A model generated the notes under the pieces. The model did not search any database. It was not told the origin of the DNA and saw only the letters and a program-made list of their open reading frames with translations. Positions 1 through 13,715 of a stretch of DNA of 64,000 bases are shown here, in pieces. Each line of letters begins with the position of its first letter. Within the stretch, counting starts at the first letter, position 1. The translations under genes and the position numbers were made by a program. The DNA comes from Colletotrichum lupini (taxonomy: Eukaryota; Ascomycota; Sordariomycetes; Glomerellales; Glomerellaceae), in contig NC_064677.1 of assembly GCF_023278565.1 (NCBI RefSeq), positions 6,076,001 through 6,140,000 on the forward strand, written 5' to 3'.

Positions 1-540
1 ATTTATTATAACATAGGGAATAGTATAAGTAGAGGATAAGAGCAAATTAGTCTTCCTTATTCGTAATAGCCGCTCTTAATAATAAAAATATAGTATAAAT
101 AGCTATATTAACTACTTAAAAAAAGGGTATTTACTTATTATAAATAATATACGGTATTTCGTCTAGGATAATACCCCTATTTACGTATTAAGTTAAATAG
201 TTAAGTAGCTCTTAACTCGGGGAATTTCCTAGCTCGAATAGCCCCCTTATTCGCCCGATTTAAACCTAATTAAGTATTACTAAAAGCTTATAAAAGGTAA
301 CTTACATCGCTTATACCTAAAAGCATTCTACTTAAGGAAGAATAAGTTAGATATAGAAGAGTTTAAGTAGTAATTAACTACGGTATAAGAAGCTATCCTA
401 TAAGAGAAGATTTGGGCTATTATATAGTCTTTACTACATAGACTTTATATAATGGTTAAAGTATAGGGATAGTATATATAGTACTAAAGAGTAAGTTCTG
501 GGCTTTCTTTTGATTATACTTTTATTATATAAATCCAAAA
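1..540. repeat. AT-rich RIP-type relic
   Basis: The block is very AT-rich with TA-dominated words and no open frame of useful length. The composition changes abruptly to ordinary DNA near 540. This matches the other AT blocks in the window, one of which is demonstrably a RIP-mutated retrotransposon, so I infer a decayed transposon whose family cannot be read. The left end lies outside the window. Confidence 0.6.
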
Positions 541-3500
541 TCTGATAAATTAGTTGCTAGTGGAAGTGGTGTAGTGAAAATGCAGGTGGTTGGGAAAATG
601 GTGGGTGTATTGAAACTAATGGGTCCCCACTGTAAGGTAGGTAGCAGGTACGGATACCTGGGCAAGCGGGCAAGCACATGCTCCGGTCCCAGAAAGTTCC
701 TTCCCCCTTCCACGGGGAGGCAGGGGACATGAGGAAGGCAGGGCCCAATTCCCCATCCACGCTCCCAAATGACTTTGCCAAATCCCTCACAGTGGTATAT
801 TGGCTTGAGTGCTTCTAAGCGGGGCTTTGCTTGTCTGCACGCTTACTAAGATAGTATACATTGGGGCACATCTAAGGTACCTTCAGACCATCACTGAGGT
901 ACCGACCTTAGTAAGGTGGCAGGTGGGACACAGATGGAAGGGAGATATTCAGTGGAAGTAAAGAAACTACGGCTACCTACCTAGGTACAGTATCTTATGT
1001 CATAGATCAGGAATTTATCCAATGTTAGGGCGAATTCCCCCACTACGGGAGACAGCTGCCGAGCCACAGAGAGCATACGCATAAATGCTACTTTCTTTCC
1101 AGGTTTCTCTCCAGCTTTCTTGCCTCGGTTTGCGGACCACAAATAATTACATAGTGCTGGATAGCAGGGAGTAGTGTCCAATCTCACACGACACAACACG
1201 ACACAACAGACACACACATAGACACACGCATACCTAACATTCGCATACACAAGCACACGCACACACGCACACTCAGAAAAGTAATTAGTGCCGGCCAGAA
1301 CGCCAAAATCCAAGACAAGCCACAGGCTGGCGGTTTCTGCGACGTCATATCCCAACAGAGGAAAGGCCCGTCAGGAGCCAAGCAGCAAGTGACAAGCGGT
1401 GGTCGGAGGGGTGTGTGGCGCCTGTCTAACCCCTTAACCCCTGCCTGTAGCCCGTTTTACACCACGACGTTGGTACGGACTCGCGGAGCGGTAGCTGCAA
1501 GTACTTTGCCCATCTTGGGGACTAGGTACGTCTGCGCCTAAGGTAGGTAATCTGGGTCTGGAGTCTGGAGTCTGGCCGCTCACTACCTAACTACCTGTAC
1601 TCCGTACCATGCCGACGCATCCCACACGCCGAGGGAGCAAGCAATGGGAAGTAATTTCAAGGCGCCAAATCTGTCCGTAAGTACATTGGGAAAGCACGGT
1701 AGGTGCTGGGCAGAAAGTCGTGGGCGGATAATGCAAGTGGCAATGCGAGGGTGGGAATGGGGTCAAGCGGCCAGCCTTGACTTCCGCGAGGCCGCGAGGA
1801 CCGCGAAATGACCCCTCCCCTATTGAATCCTCAGCGTCTCTCTCCCGCCTCTCTCTTCATGGGGTCTCTTTCCCGCATGTGCATTCTCCTCCACCAAAAA
1901 TGTACACAGCGTGTGAAGCGTGTGTCGTCTTCCCCACTTGAGCTGGTGCTCTTGCGATTTGCCCGCGCGCTCCGTGCACGCACTGTGGGTCGAACATGGT
2001 ACAACCTGTGGTCGTAGCTTTTCATCCTCCGCAGTAAAGGGATGCGACCAAAGTGACCCCCCTCGAGCACTCCTTACTCGGGTCGGTAATGTAATTCCTA
2101 TGTTATCAAGATTGCCTACCAATCTGTACCACATATCATAAGGTAGAGAAGGGGAAAAAGGGAAGGCGGCGTGACGACTAGTGAATGAACCCCTCAAGGT
2201 GTCTACAGAGCAAGGTAGCTGCAGCTGCAACTGATCTGACCTAAGGTAGGTAGATTGAGAAGTACCTACTTAGGTATCTTAGGTACCTTGTCCCTGACGT
2301 TGACCACTACCATGGCCATGTCGACTGAATGAGGGAATGACAGACGGAAGAGAAGGATCTAGAGTCGGCAATTCGAAGCACAGGAAAGAAGCAAGCCCGT
2401 GAAGCAATCCAAGAACCAAATGCCTGGTTCTCATTGCCTCCAATAGCCGTTGCTGCGTCATGATATGGCTTTGGCGAGGAAGGAAGGTGCAAGATACGAT
2501 GCGGTGCTTTCCTTCCCTTCCTGTCCTCGACTAAGGCAGTTCTCATGTCTGAGGTGATACGCTCTCCAACCTAAGGTAAGGCACCTGGGCACTGCAGTAG
2601 GTACCTTGGCGTACCTGAGGAGGTATCGAAGTATTCAACATCCAATGTTTTTGATCTCTTGACCTTTAGGTATTCCAACAGAGAGGCAATTCTATTCTGC
2701 CTCGCAGCAAGTTGGATGTGACCGGTCCGACTTGGTACTGCTCACTGGGTATGCAACCATATTCCTACTCGGAAACTATGGTTGGACCGGCAATCATTGT
2801 TCGTCCAGTTACTCCGGCGAGTTGGCTATTGTTGGTGATGCTGATGTGATGGGATGTTCAACTTGTCAAGTGCTGCTGCCCTGCCACGCTTTATTTAATG
2901 TTCCCCTCCTCTTAAAGTGCGCCGGGGCCACACCAGACGAGACCACTAAGCCAAACCAGCAATCAGATGGAACTGTCGCAGGAATTGTGCCGCCAAACCT
3001 CCACAGACAGGCACAATGACCACACATACTACACCAGAACTACCCGCCGCAACCCACGCACCGTGCCTCGCCGAACCGCAGCATCACTTCACTTTGCATT
3101 GTCCAACTCTCCTCCTCGGTGAAGTCATTAAACGCTGAATTGGATCTTGCAGAGTCTGGGAGGAAGAACCGGGACTGCAACCGCGACTGAAGTGGAACCA
3201 GCAGGACCGGGACTGAGACTGACTCTGATGCAGTCCTCAGTGAACTGCGGCCTCACTCACTCATACCTTACCTTGCTCTTACTCACTGCCCGCTCCCTGA
3301 TTCTGAAGAAGTACCTCTGCTTCTTGCTCAGCTTACTTTATTTCCACAGGTCGAAGCGCTCCTCTCATTGCACAGTGTGTGCGATTCTCAAATCGCTGCG
3401 GCACGCATCTGCGGATACACGCGCGCACACACACACACACTCTGGCTTCCTCTCCCCTCGCTGTATTCGCAGACGAGTGAGTCCTCGACACCACCACGCT

Positions 3501-3780
3501 TTCACTCGACTGGCTCTCGATTCATAAGGTACGGAAACATGGACCTGTCCCTACCTTACCTCTACCTGACCTCGCCTTACCTTGCCTTGCCTTACCTTAC
3601 TTTTCCGATATTGGCCTTGCCGCTTCAGGAACCTCATCTCACCCTGCTCTCCTCAATCATCGCCCAGCCAGAGGCAAGGTACCTTCTCACTTACCTAAGA
3701 AAAGTACCCCCCAAACACACCCAGTGCCGCCCTCTGATTTTCGCGTAAAGAGTACTTGCACCACTCGCTGCTAAGGTACC
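541..3780. other. Long intergenic region with CA repeats and GGTACCT-type motifs
   Basis: No gene-like frame was found; the open frames here are short, poorly biased and mutually overlapping. The region holds two imperfect CA/TG microsatellites (about 1190-1275 and 3420-3442). It also has many copies of a TACCTAAGGTA/GGTACCTT-type motif, detailed in the findings. It lies upstream of the 4702 gene and may contain its distal promoter. Confidence 0.6.
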
Positions 3781-4701
3781 CTCTCCCCACCCCCGGTACC
3801 TTCCTTGGATTGAGGTACCTTCCCTTCCTTGCACCCCCAAACGAAACGCTCCCCTTCACACTTTCCTTCGCTCTTGCTCTTCCGGGACATCATTCACTTC
3901 TCTCACTCCTCTGAGAATTGTCCTTCTTGTCTCTATCCTCCTTTACCTCACTGTCTCCTGTCTGTTGCTGGTTATTTTGCTCCTTTGTTGCTTACCAAAT
4001 TCACAGACCTTCAACATCACAATTCCTCGCAGAATCCCGTGGCAGCAACTACACGCAGTGCGCACCACCCCCTTAGACCCTTCCTCCCCCCAGCGTTATT
4101 TCGCGGTCCACCGCCCGAGGGCCCCCCGAGTCCTGTCGCTTTTGGGCCAACGTCCCCGATCTAAACTCCACACCCTTTCCTTTCGCCTCCTGCCGTCGAC
4201 GACATTCTCTCTCTTCCCCCCAAGAGCACCACCTCCACGACACGACCACACGCAGAGAGGAGTGTGCTCTCTACCTCAGCAATCCCTCCTTGCACCGACT
4301 ACACCAGACCGAGTCTGCGAAACTTCATGAATACTTTCGGCTCGTTCGCGTTCCTCTAGCAGCCCTTTACTTGCCTTAGCAGCGGCTATCACAAAAACCC
4401 CGACCCTCTTTCCCTCCCAAATTCCCTCTCCGTCTGCGCCAAAGACTCAATTTTGGGAGAAAAAAGAAGGAGACTCGACCACTCTGAACAGCGCTCGCCT
4501 CCCACTCGACCGCGCCCAATTCAGCCCTTATACTACCCTTTCGATACTCTTGATACCCTCTGCATACTCGACTCTGCTCTACCCGCGACGAATAGGCTCC
4601 TGCTGCCAGATCTTCAACGATCTCCCTCTCTCGTCGCCCTGCGCTCGCGCCCGACTCATTCCGCTCGTCCTCGTTACGGAAGCTGAGCCAGGACTCGCTC
4701 C
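3781..4701 (+). promoter_or_regulatory. CT-rich leader and probable promoter/5' UTR of the nucleotidyltransferase gene
   Basis: About 0.9 kb directly before the 4702 start is strongly pyrimidine-rich on the plus strand, a common feature of highly or constitutively used filamentous-fungal promoters and 5' leaders. No clear TATA box is seen. An in-frame TGA stands 18 nt before the chosen ATG, so the coding region does not simply extend upstream. An unseen 5' intron remains possible. Confidence 0.45.
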
Positions 4702-7700
4702 ATGGAAAGTCGAGCTGCCACAACTGAATCCAAGCATACATATCCAACGTCTCCTTGGATCCAAGCCCCCACGATATCATCGTCTACTTCGGGTTCCTAC
4801 TTCGGCGACGCTTCCTCTCGCGTTCCGGCCCAGCTAGACTTCTGGCCCTTGCTCTTTCCGCAACAAGCCTCAGTCTACCAAGCGCAGTTGCTACACTACA
4901 CCAATCTCGTCTCACCGGGACGAGGAGGCGGCTTGCACCAACCTCAAGCGCTTCCTCAGGCGACGGTGGCTACCCCTCAGATCCAGGCGGCCCCTCGGTC
5001 CAGATCAACCTCCAAGGTCTCAAACAAGGAAATCTCCTCAACCAAGGGTTCCCAAGGAGGCCATGGGAATAGAGCTGTGCAGACTAAAGACAAAGGCGAT
5101 CGCGCTGTCATAACAGGCAAGGACGCTCCGTCCAAGATGCAGCAGTCATCGCAGCAACAACCGGAGCTTTCACATCCACTCCCTGCACGCCCTGCAGCCA
5201 GGACCGGCAATGGACAGTCTCATTCCAACTCCATGCCCTCGACTCCCCAACAACATGCTAGAAACTTCTCGTTCGAGTCGCGGGAACCTTCGCCAACCGC
5301 CACAAACAATCACTCTCCTCGCTCTGCCTACTCAGAGACCAACAGCAACCTTCCCTCATTACGACCCCTCCCTCCCCGGCTTGGCGGCTGCAAATATGAG
5401 ACTTCTCAGATCAATTCGAAGAGGCGTATGCCCTACAGCATAGGAAGCGACAAGCTGGATAAGACCAGCCTCGACAAGATCAAGAGCAAGCTGTCGGAAG
5501 ATGTGGAGACGAAGCTGACCACAGATATGCGGGAGTTGTACGACAGGTTACGACCGACTGACAAAGTTGAAGAAAACCGTCAAAAGCTCGTCGTCAAGCT
5601 GGAGAAGATGTTTAACGAGGAATGGCCTGGAAATGACATTCGCGTGCATCTCTTTGGCTCCTCAGGCAACTTACTTTGCTCGGACGACGCTGATGGTTCG
5701 TGGGCTCTCTTAACACTGGGCTGGCGCTTGGGGATGCAGTGCTAACTGTCTCCATAGTTGATATCTGCATTACAACGCCTTGGAAGGACTTGGAGTATGT
5801 CTGCACGATTGCAGCATTGCTTGCGAAGAGTACGTAAACCATTTCTTGCACAGGAATCTAACAACAAGACTTCTGACACGAACTACTACAGAGGGCATGG
5901 AAAAGGTCGTCTGCATCTCAGGCGCCAAAGTTCCCATCGTCAAGATCTGGGACCCCGAGCTCGGCCTCGCTTGCGACATGAATGTGAACAATACTCTGGC
6001 GTTGGAGAACACGAGAATGGTCCGAACATACGTCGAGATCGATCCTCGAGTGCGGCCCTTGGCCATGGTTATCAAGTACTGGACACGGCAGAGGATTGTA
6101 AACGATGCTGGTATGGGTTAAATACCCCCTTGACTCTTCGCACATTTTACTGATCGGAACAGCGTTTGGTGGTACTCTCAGTTCTTACACGTGGATCTGC
6201 CTCATTATTGGATTTCTCCAGCTTCGCGACCCGCCAGTGCTTCCCTCCCTTCACCAGCGCCAGCATCAGCGGCTCCCTAAGAATGGCGGGCCCGAGAGCG
6301 CATTCGCTGATGACTTGGGAAAACTGAGCGGATTCGGCGCGAAGAATGAGGCGTCTTTGGGTGAGCTCTTGTTCCAGTTCTTCCGCTTCTACGCACACGA
6401 GTTCGACTACGATAAGTACGTTATATCGATTCGTCTTGGACGGAAGGCAACGCGAATGGAAAAGGGATGGCACATTGGCATAAATAACCATTTGTGTGTG
6501 GAGGAGCCATTCAACACCGCTCGCAACCTGGGCAACACTGCGGATGAGTACTCGTTCCGTGGACTTCATCTGGAGTTACGACGAGCGTTTGACCTCATCT
6601 CAGAAGGGAAACTGGGTGAATGCTGCGAACAATACGTCTACCCCAAAGAAGAGACACCGGTGTTCCAGCGCCCTCCAAATACTTCGAGGCCGGTCATGAT
6701 CCGCAGCTCTTCTCAGCAGCACTCCGGTAGAGGCCGTGGAAACTTCCGTGGAGGTCGACACTCGAACAACTTCCAGCGGAATGCAAACTCGAACAGGAGA
6801 GCTTCGTCCAGCGTCGCTTACGACACCAACACCATGTACATGCCCCCAGTGGCTATGACTCCCCAGGATCTTGCGTGGTACGCGCAACAGGCACAGTCCC
6901 ACCAGCAATATCCCGCGCTTGTAGGTGCAGCCATGGCCGCCCAGGTTCAGCAAGAAAATAACATTCGGTTCCAGCTCTATACTCAATCCCAGGTTTATCA
7001 GCAAGTCCAGGCTCAGATGGCTGCCCAAATGCACGCTGCTCAGAGGATGCAGGGGTCCTCTTCAGCTACGCAGCAGGGTCCAGAACGGTCCAGGACCAAC
7101 TCCTTTGACAATCCGCCCCTAAGTGCCCCCATCGCTGGCCCTCAAGATTGGTACAGCATGTACGGAGTACCCATGGCGGCGTATTACGGCCAGTCCAGCT
7201 TCGCCTATCCCTCTTCGCCGGCGACAGTGGCGACTAGCACGCCAGAATATCGAAGAGGCCTTCAAAGATCGTCAGCAACAACAGAGTCGGGCGCCTCGAC
7301 TTCCGGAAGCTCACTAAGGTCGCAGTCACAGCCTGCCTCCCGCTCTGCTCCTACAGCACAGCACAATCAGGCTTATACAGGAAACAGCGCGTCGGTTAAT
7401 ACCAATTTAAATCCCACTCGGCAAGTGAACGGAATCCCGGTCTCGAACGGCGTTCCAAGCGACGTCGAGTACGACGAAGCCTCCCAGGCCCCAGCGAGCG
7501 ATTCGCCTGCCTCTGACGAAGGAGCTTATTTGGGTTACTACGTTTCAGATGCCTCCAGTCCGGCGCACTCCCAAGTAGCGCCCAACGCCATAGCCTTTGC
7601 GGACACGACCCAGCCAGCCCAGGGACGGCGTAGGTTGTCAACCGAGGTTCCGCAGACTATCCTGGACCGCAGAATGCGAAGAACATCTCGTTCACCGTCT

Positions 7701-8867
7701 CCCCTTGGCCATGCCCGGGCGTTCTCTAGCGGAGGTAGCTCGGTAGCATCCGCTCCGGTGGTTGCGTCTGGCAGTACGAACGGTCCTCGAGCAGCCTCGC
7801 GGCCTTTGATAGTCAACGGCACTGGATCATCTCTTCGCACGAGTTCGACGCCATCGCAACGTCACAATCCTGCCGTGGTTTCAACGGAATCAAACCCAAC
7901 TGACGATCAAGGCCGCTCGTCTCAGGAAAACACGCTGCAAGTTCAAGGTCTCGGCATCACCGGATACACCTCAGATCAGTTGGATGGCCAGGCTTTTCCA
8001 AGGTCTGAGTCAGCTCAGATTCCCGTGTCTGAGCGGACTCCGGTGATTGTTAACGGTACTACCACGCCATCGTCGACCACCAATGCGACTGCCTCGGCCT
8101 CACCAGCTTCTGTTTCTGCACCCCAGCAGCCTGCGTCCCAGGCGATCGACGACGCTTCATTCCGTGACAGGATTGCACTCATGTCGATGAATCAGTATGC
8201 TTGGTCACCGCAAGCTCAAGTGCAATCGCAACCATATCCAGACATCGCAAATGGCATGCAGCCATCCCTTCGCCAGAGAGCGCTATCGAGACAGCAAAGT
8301 GGAGTAATAGCGCCACTTGATCTCGCAACTCGAGAAAATAGGATGAATGGCCACCAGTTGAGCATTGACGCACAGCACCTGTCGCCAATCAACGAGACCA
8401 GATCTCCTTCACCGACAGTTGTGAGAAAGAATGACTTTGCATCAAGAGTTGATCAGCTTCCGCCAGCTTCCCAAAGCTCAGCACCCAAGGCTCACGCCGA
8501 GCCTTCTGGCTCAGGACACCGACCGAACGACACCAAGGGCTCGGCTGGAAAGGAATCCAAGCAAGGGCATGCATCTACTCATTCGCCGAAGCGATCCTCG
8601 ACGGCCAACCAGCGCTCGTCCCAAGCGACAGCACAGGCTCAGGCGCAGTCACAAAGCTCCGGTCAGGCTCAGGTCCATTCCCCAAGGGTTAATGGCGTTC
8701 GAGAGAATGGCCATACACGCAGTGCCAAAAGCGAAAGCCACGGCCCTGAGAGCTCATGGCAGAAGGCCACAAAGGGCCGCAAAAAGGGTGCTGACACGAA
8801 GAATCACGGCGGATCTGCCTCTAGCGAGCAGCCACCCAAGCACGACGCAGACCGGAAGGGCGGCTAA
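4702..8867 (+). CDS. Cid1-family non-canonical poly(A)/poly(U) polymerase (PAP/25A-associated)
   Basis: Exons are 4702-5695, 5758-5829, 5892-6110 and 6163-8867, giving 1329 residues. The introns are 52-62 nt, all GT..AG. The nucleotidyltransferase core is at about residues 250-520. The motif GSSGNLLCSDDADVD, carrying the two metal-binding aspartates, is formed only after splicing intron 1. The third aspartate lies in CDMNVNN, and the PAP-associated domain follows (FGGTLSSYTW, then the LGELLFQFFRFYAHEFDY region). A QGP/S-rich disordered tail of about 700 residues follows, with an RG-rich patch near residue 618 and a basic WQKATKGRKKGA segment near the C-terminus. Family enzymes add A, U or C tails to RNA; Aspergillus CutA/CutB and fission yeast Cid1/Cid13 are relatives. 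Nucleotide preference cannot be read here. The N-terminal 200 residues are low complexity, so the exact start is less sure. Confidence 0.9.
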
Positions 8868-10567
8868 GGGCATGAGAAACACGTCGCAATTGCACACGAC
8901 TGCGGTCATCACTGCACGGCAGAAAGCTACTCGTGCTTTCTTGGATAGGGCACAGGCGAGACGAGTGGCCTCTGCAGAAGCGGATGGGCTACCCTATTGC
9001 AAACTTTGGCAACGCACAAGTATTGGACACTCTGCTTCTGGATTAGAGCAATGAGTTTGGTCATTAGTCGTAGCAGGCATTCTGCAATGCCCTCGCGGCC
9101 TGGAGGTGGTGAGCGGGGCTTCGGGAATCGAGTTAGTACGGCGACGAACACCGTTCACCAGGTAGACTTATAGTGGTCAAGTCCTGTTCGATGGTGGCCA
9201 CCACAACTGGCCAAAGCAAACAAATATCAGATCAGCAAATGGGCATGAGGATCTGCAGACAGCAACACGTTGAAGAATTGCACGGGGAGGAATGCCAGTT
9301 CAGCGAGACGGTATCGGCTCAAACATGGAAATTGGAGAGAGCATTGCTATGCCTCAATCGTCTTTTTGTTCGTTCCCCCCTATCGAGGCTCTCCAAAGGG
9401 GGAATACTGTTGCGTTATATTGGGCGGCAGGGTTTATTATTTGTCTCATTGCATCTGCAGCAACGGTCTTCGAAATGGGTCACGGTTAGGCATGCGTCAT
9501 CAAGTTTCCTTTTGTCAACAAAGTCATACCATGGGGGATAGGGTACATGGAGAGGAAGCAAGACGGTGTGTGGATGATAACGGAACAAGGGCTGTATTTA
9601 GGACGGCTTCGATTGTCATGAAATACCCGGCAGGGAATGGTTGGGCATCTGTCTCTGAAGAGAGATGACAGAGGAAGCCAGCATGACCGCATCAAAGGAA
9701 AGGAGTGGAAAAAAGACATCAATGATCAGTGTCAATGTAAGCAGATAGACGGGAAGCGTTTAAAAAAAAGGCCATTATTTTATAGCACTTTGCAGGAGTA
9801 CGTGCGGATGACGTTCCTTGATGTGAAGATCAGGCCGCCAGTCAGTCAGTCAGTCTCAGGGATGATTGCAAGTGATGAACTTTGTCTGACTCTGTACAGC
9901 CATTTTCAGATGCCATTTGAAGCCATCGCCATTTGAGGTGTTGTCAGATAAGTTGTGCAACCCAGGATAAGGGTCTCGGGAAGCGACGCAAGATTACGTC
10001 ATCGGGATGCAGTGGTTTGAACCCCGCAATCAGCCTTATTTCAGGTGGCCAGTGCTCTCCAAAGAGTCCCAGGGCAATGACAATGCCACCGCGGCCCCTG
10101 CTAAGCAGGCAAACCGCAAAAGGCAAAATTCCCAACGTGGCCTGGCCGGCCGGCTGGCCCCCAAAACGTCCTCGAATTTTGCCCCCTCCTAAGGTATCCC
10201 TTGTCCCCAAGGATGCAGCTGCTTATTTCCCTCGCCCAGGCAGAAGCCATTCATCTGTGGCCCCATGAAACGCAGTTTGAAGACCGTCCCGTTTCGCTGC
10301 CATTTTGATTGTTTCTTAGAACCGGAAAGCAGTCCGTCCCGTGTCTGTCTCCCAGGTATACGGATACTTACTAGGTACACTGAGCGACAACAATATCACC
10401 GTTAGACTGCGAGTTCCTCTGATTCTGTCATTCCCCTCACCAAAGGTCGCTGGATGTTTGGGAAATGAGTGATCCCTGCGTTTTCGCGTATCCTTGGTTC
10501 GGACCGCCGTCCCCCTGCCGCTGCCACATCGCATCGCATCTGGGTCGCAGCAGCTTGGGATTGAGTG
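8868..10567. other. Intergenic region between two plus-strand genes
   Basis: This 1.7 kb presumably holds the 3' UTR of the nucleotidyltransferase gene and the promoter of the BTB gene. The open frames present are short and overlap on both strands. I see no RNA gene, strong repeat or transposon end. Confidence 0.5.
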
Positions 10568-13500
10568 ATGGTTCGCCAACGCAGCCGGAGCGATGTTGCC
10601 TCGCCCACGTCTCCCAAGATTAGGCGGTTGAGCAATGCGCTACGCAAGATATCGAGCATCAGCTCGGCAAAGGACGATGGTAGTAGGTCTAGCAGTACGG
10701 TGAGTTTTTGGAAATCTCCACAAACCCCTCGGGGGGGAAAGTTCCCACACTACTGCACGTTCACTTTCTCCTCCTTCTCCTTTCTTTCTCAACCACTGAA
10801 CCCACCGGTTCACTGCACCGCTCCCTCTGTGACGTTTTGCAATGGCGATGAGACGCTCGAGCTGTCGGACGCCGCTTACACTACATGAACAGAGACTTGG
10901 CGATTTTGAGTTTGGCGGCGGGGATCCGATTGACCGGGGACCTGTTTCGTCCCATGGGTCCAGCTCCGCCGGCGGGGGCTACGGCAGCGGCAGCGGCAGC
11001 GGCACCGTGAATGAGTCGGACGTCCAACTTCGTCGGATTCAACAGTTGACGCAACGCGTCGGCTCGACGCTCGCGAGCAAGGACGCCGATGCCGCGTACA
11101 AGGAATACGCCAAAGTCAAGGATCATGTAGCCTTGTGCCGGGCCCTGTTGCGCAAGTCCACACCCTCGCCCGGGCCGCTGGGGCAGGCGACCGGAGCGGC
11201 AACGGCGGCGTGGGCGGAGGGAGGTCGGGGACCGTCACGGGAGTCGTCGCTTGAGGTGCCGCAGAGCCCTGCGTCGATATTGACTCGGTCTTCGTTTAGC
11301 GGGAGGAGTCTCTCGGAAGTGACGACCGGCCAGAGCGCAGGTTCACGTCCGATGCGTGAGATTTGCCTGTCTGCCGTCCGCGACTGGAAGGGGTGCGTCG
11401 GGTCGCTGGTGGAAGCGCTTGAGCTCTCGCTGTCAGAGACATATCGAAGTTACGAGCCCGATGCCACGCCGAGCATGGTGAAGTCGCTCTTCCAGGATAA
11501 AGTCTTCCGCGCCGCTGCGATCCAGCAGATGAGGAGGGCGAGCATCATCAAGACGTTCTCGCCCAGTCCGGACTTTTTTCCGCTCTACGACATACGCTTC
11601 AGGAACCATGATCGGGCGAAGCAGGATCTCGTCGAGGTGACGCGGGTTCTGCAACTGGGCGAATCGGGCGTCACGGACGAGAGGCCGGTGAAGGAGCTCG
11701 CCGTCGCACCGCGCGGGGACGCCGTTCTCGAGTTTGCGAATATTGGCGCCGAAAACGGGGCGGAAGCGGAAGCGGAAGCGCTGCCCGTGCTACGATACCG
11801 CGTCTCGTCGTTTTTGCTGGCCGAGACGTCGCCCGTCTTTGAGAGGATGTTCACCGAGCACGCGCACATTGAGGTCCACGACGACGAGGACCTGACGGAC
11901 CAGCTCGCGCCGCCGCCGACGGCGTATATCTGCCCCGACGGCACCGAAGCGAAGCTCTACCGCATGCCGCAGCGCGAAGGCGACCGCGAGCAGGCGCTCA
12001 CGATCCTCCTGCACGCGGCGCACATGCACAACGATAAAGTGCCGCGCGAGGTGACTTTCGAGCAGCTGGTCGCCATCGCGGAGGTGTGCCTGCGGTACCG
12101 GTGCACGTCGCCGCTGGAGCTGTTTGTCGAGCACCGCTGGCTGCCGCAGTGGATTCACCGGGGCAGCGAGGCGATGCCGCGGGGTTGGTTGCTGATTAGC
12201 TATGCTTTTGGGTTCCGGCAGCTGTTCACGCGCGTGTCCAAGACGGTGATTTTGAATCTTGTGGACGAGGACGAGTTGGAGGGGATGCACGTGGCGTGGC
12301 CGAGGAGGATCAAGGAGAAGATTTGGGGGGTGAGGGGGGCGAAGATGGCGCAGGTTGAGGAGTGTTGCGTGAGTACGATTCGGGAGTATCTGAGGCCGCC
12401 TTGTCGTGCTGTTCCGCCACCGGGCTCGGATTCGTCTTCCGTTGAGGTAGCGTCCACGCCCGCGACGAATACGTCTGCCAACCCGGCCTTGATGTTCACC
12501 AGCACGCCCAGGTGTCCCAAGGGAAGTCACAGCTGCGACGCGACGAATCTGGGCTGGCTGATGCTCGTTTACGGCGAGCTCGAGCTTCTGCCCACCATCA
12601 TGAACTCGTCGGTCCTCGGACACCTGTCAGCTGGCTCCCAGCAGCAGCAATACTCGCCACCTCGTCGAAGTCTGGCACAGCTCGTCGATCTGTTGCGGAC
12701 CATTGCCAGTCCGCCGCTGGCGGTTCACAAGGGCGGGGTATGCGATCCCGCGCCGGCGTTTCGCGCGGCGATTAATGATATTTACAATAGCGTGTCTGGG
12801 TTGACGTTGCATGATGTCAGTGGACGGGCTCACGGGTGGGGGCTATCGCGGCACCGGTCTACGCAGCCGCAGGCTGTTTTACATAGGGGGTTGAGGAGCT
12901 TTTCTGACGGGAAGAAGGTTGACCTGCAGCTTGAGCAGCAGGGAATCCAGGAGCTGCTGGAACAGGAACGGGGGCAAAAGCAGGACCAGGAACAGGGCAA
13001 GGTCCTCGAGAGGTCTGACGCGGCACGGTTGTTGATTTTGGAGAGGTGCGTGGAGAGTGTGGAGGACCTGCGCGCAGCGGCGATGGTGGATCGGAGATTT
13101 TATGAGACGTTTCGGGAGAACGAGGGGGTCTTGATGGGGCGGTTCGTCGGGGACGCGAGGTTGAGGACGTTGATGAAGTTGACTTCTATGGATGTCGTCG
13201 CGGCGGGGGAGAATAAGGTGCCCAAGGGGGATGCTGACGCTATGAAGGCGGAGGCGGAGGCCGTTCAACATATTGTCTCTGACGATGGTTCGGATGGCCG
13301 GCTGGTTCGAACGCAGGACGAGACTGTTACGGATGTATTCTTGGCGGTTCCTTCGTCGCCTGGACCTGGGCGTGGGGGAGGCGGCGGCGGCGGCGACGTT
13401 TCTGCGTTTGATGAGAGCTCAGAGGACGAGGGCGAGGTGTTGAGCGAGGATGAGGCGAGGTGGATATTGTGGCCGCCTGAGGTGATGGTCTCGCCTGCCC

Positions 13501-13715
13501 AGGAGACGTCGTCTTCTTCGCCAAGGCGGCTGCAGTTAGAGCCTTTAGAGCCCGGGTCCGGGTCTGATATAATGACGGAGAAAGGGGTGATGAGGGAAAA
13601 GTTCCGGACTAGTGACGCCGCGTTTGTGGAGGAGAAGATGTTGTTGGAGGGAGAGGATAAGCATCTGAGGGACGAGCGGGATAGGAGGATTGGTCTTTTG
13701 CCAGGGGATGGGTGA
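10568..13715 (+). CDS. BTB/POZ-like and F-box-like domain protein
   Basis: Exons are 10568-10699 and 10893-13715, giving 984 residues. The intron has a GTGAGT donor and an acceptor at 10892 and is phase 0. The ATG is the first after an in-frame TGA at 10562. The N-terminus is Ser/Arg-rich, followed by a helical stretch. A fungal BTB-type segment (VSSFLLAETSPVFERMF, near residues 345-365) is followed by the usual helical part containing NDKVPREVTFEQLVAIAE. An F-box-like segment (ILERCVESVEDLRAAAMVDR) lies near 758-795. An acidic, Gly-rich tail ends the protein. These modules usually mediate protein interaction, often in ubiquitin ligase complexes; no substrate can be named. The stop codon lies inside a perfect GTGAGT donor (13712), so an additional 3' exon is possible. 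GC content is high throughout. Confidence 0.75.

Noticed and set aside
11790..12623. 277-codon minus frame rich in Arg and His
   Set aside because: It is antisense to the BTB gene in GC-rich DNA, with no domain.
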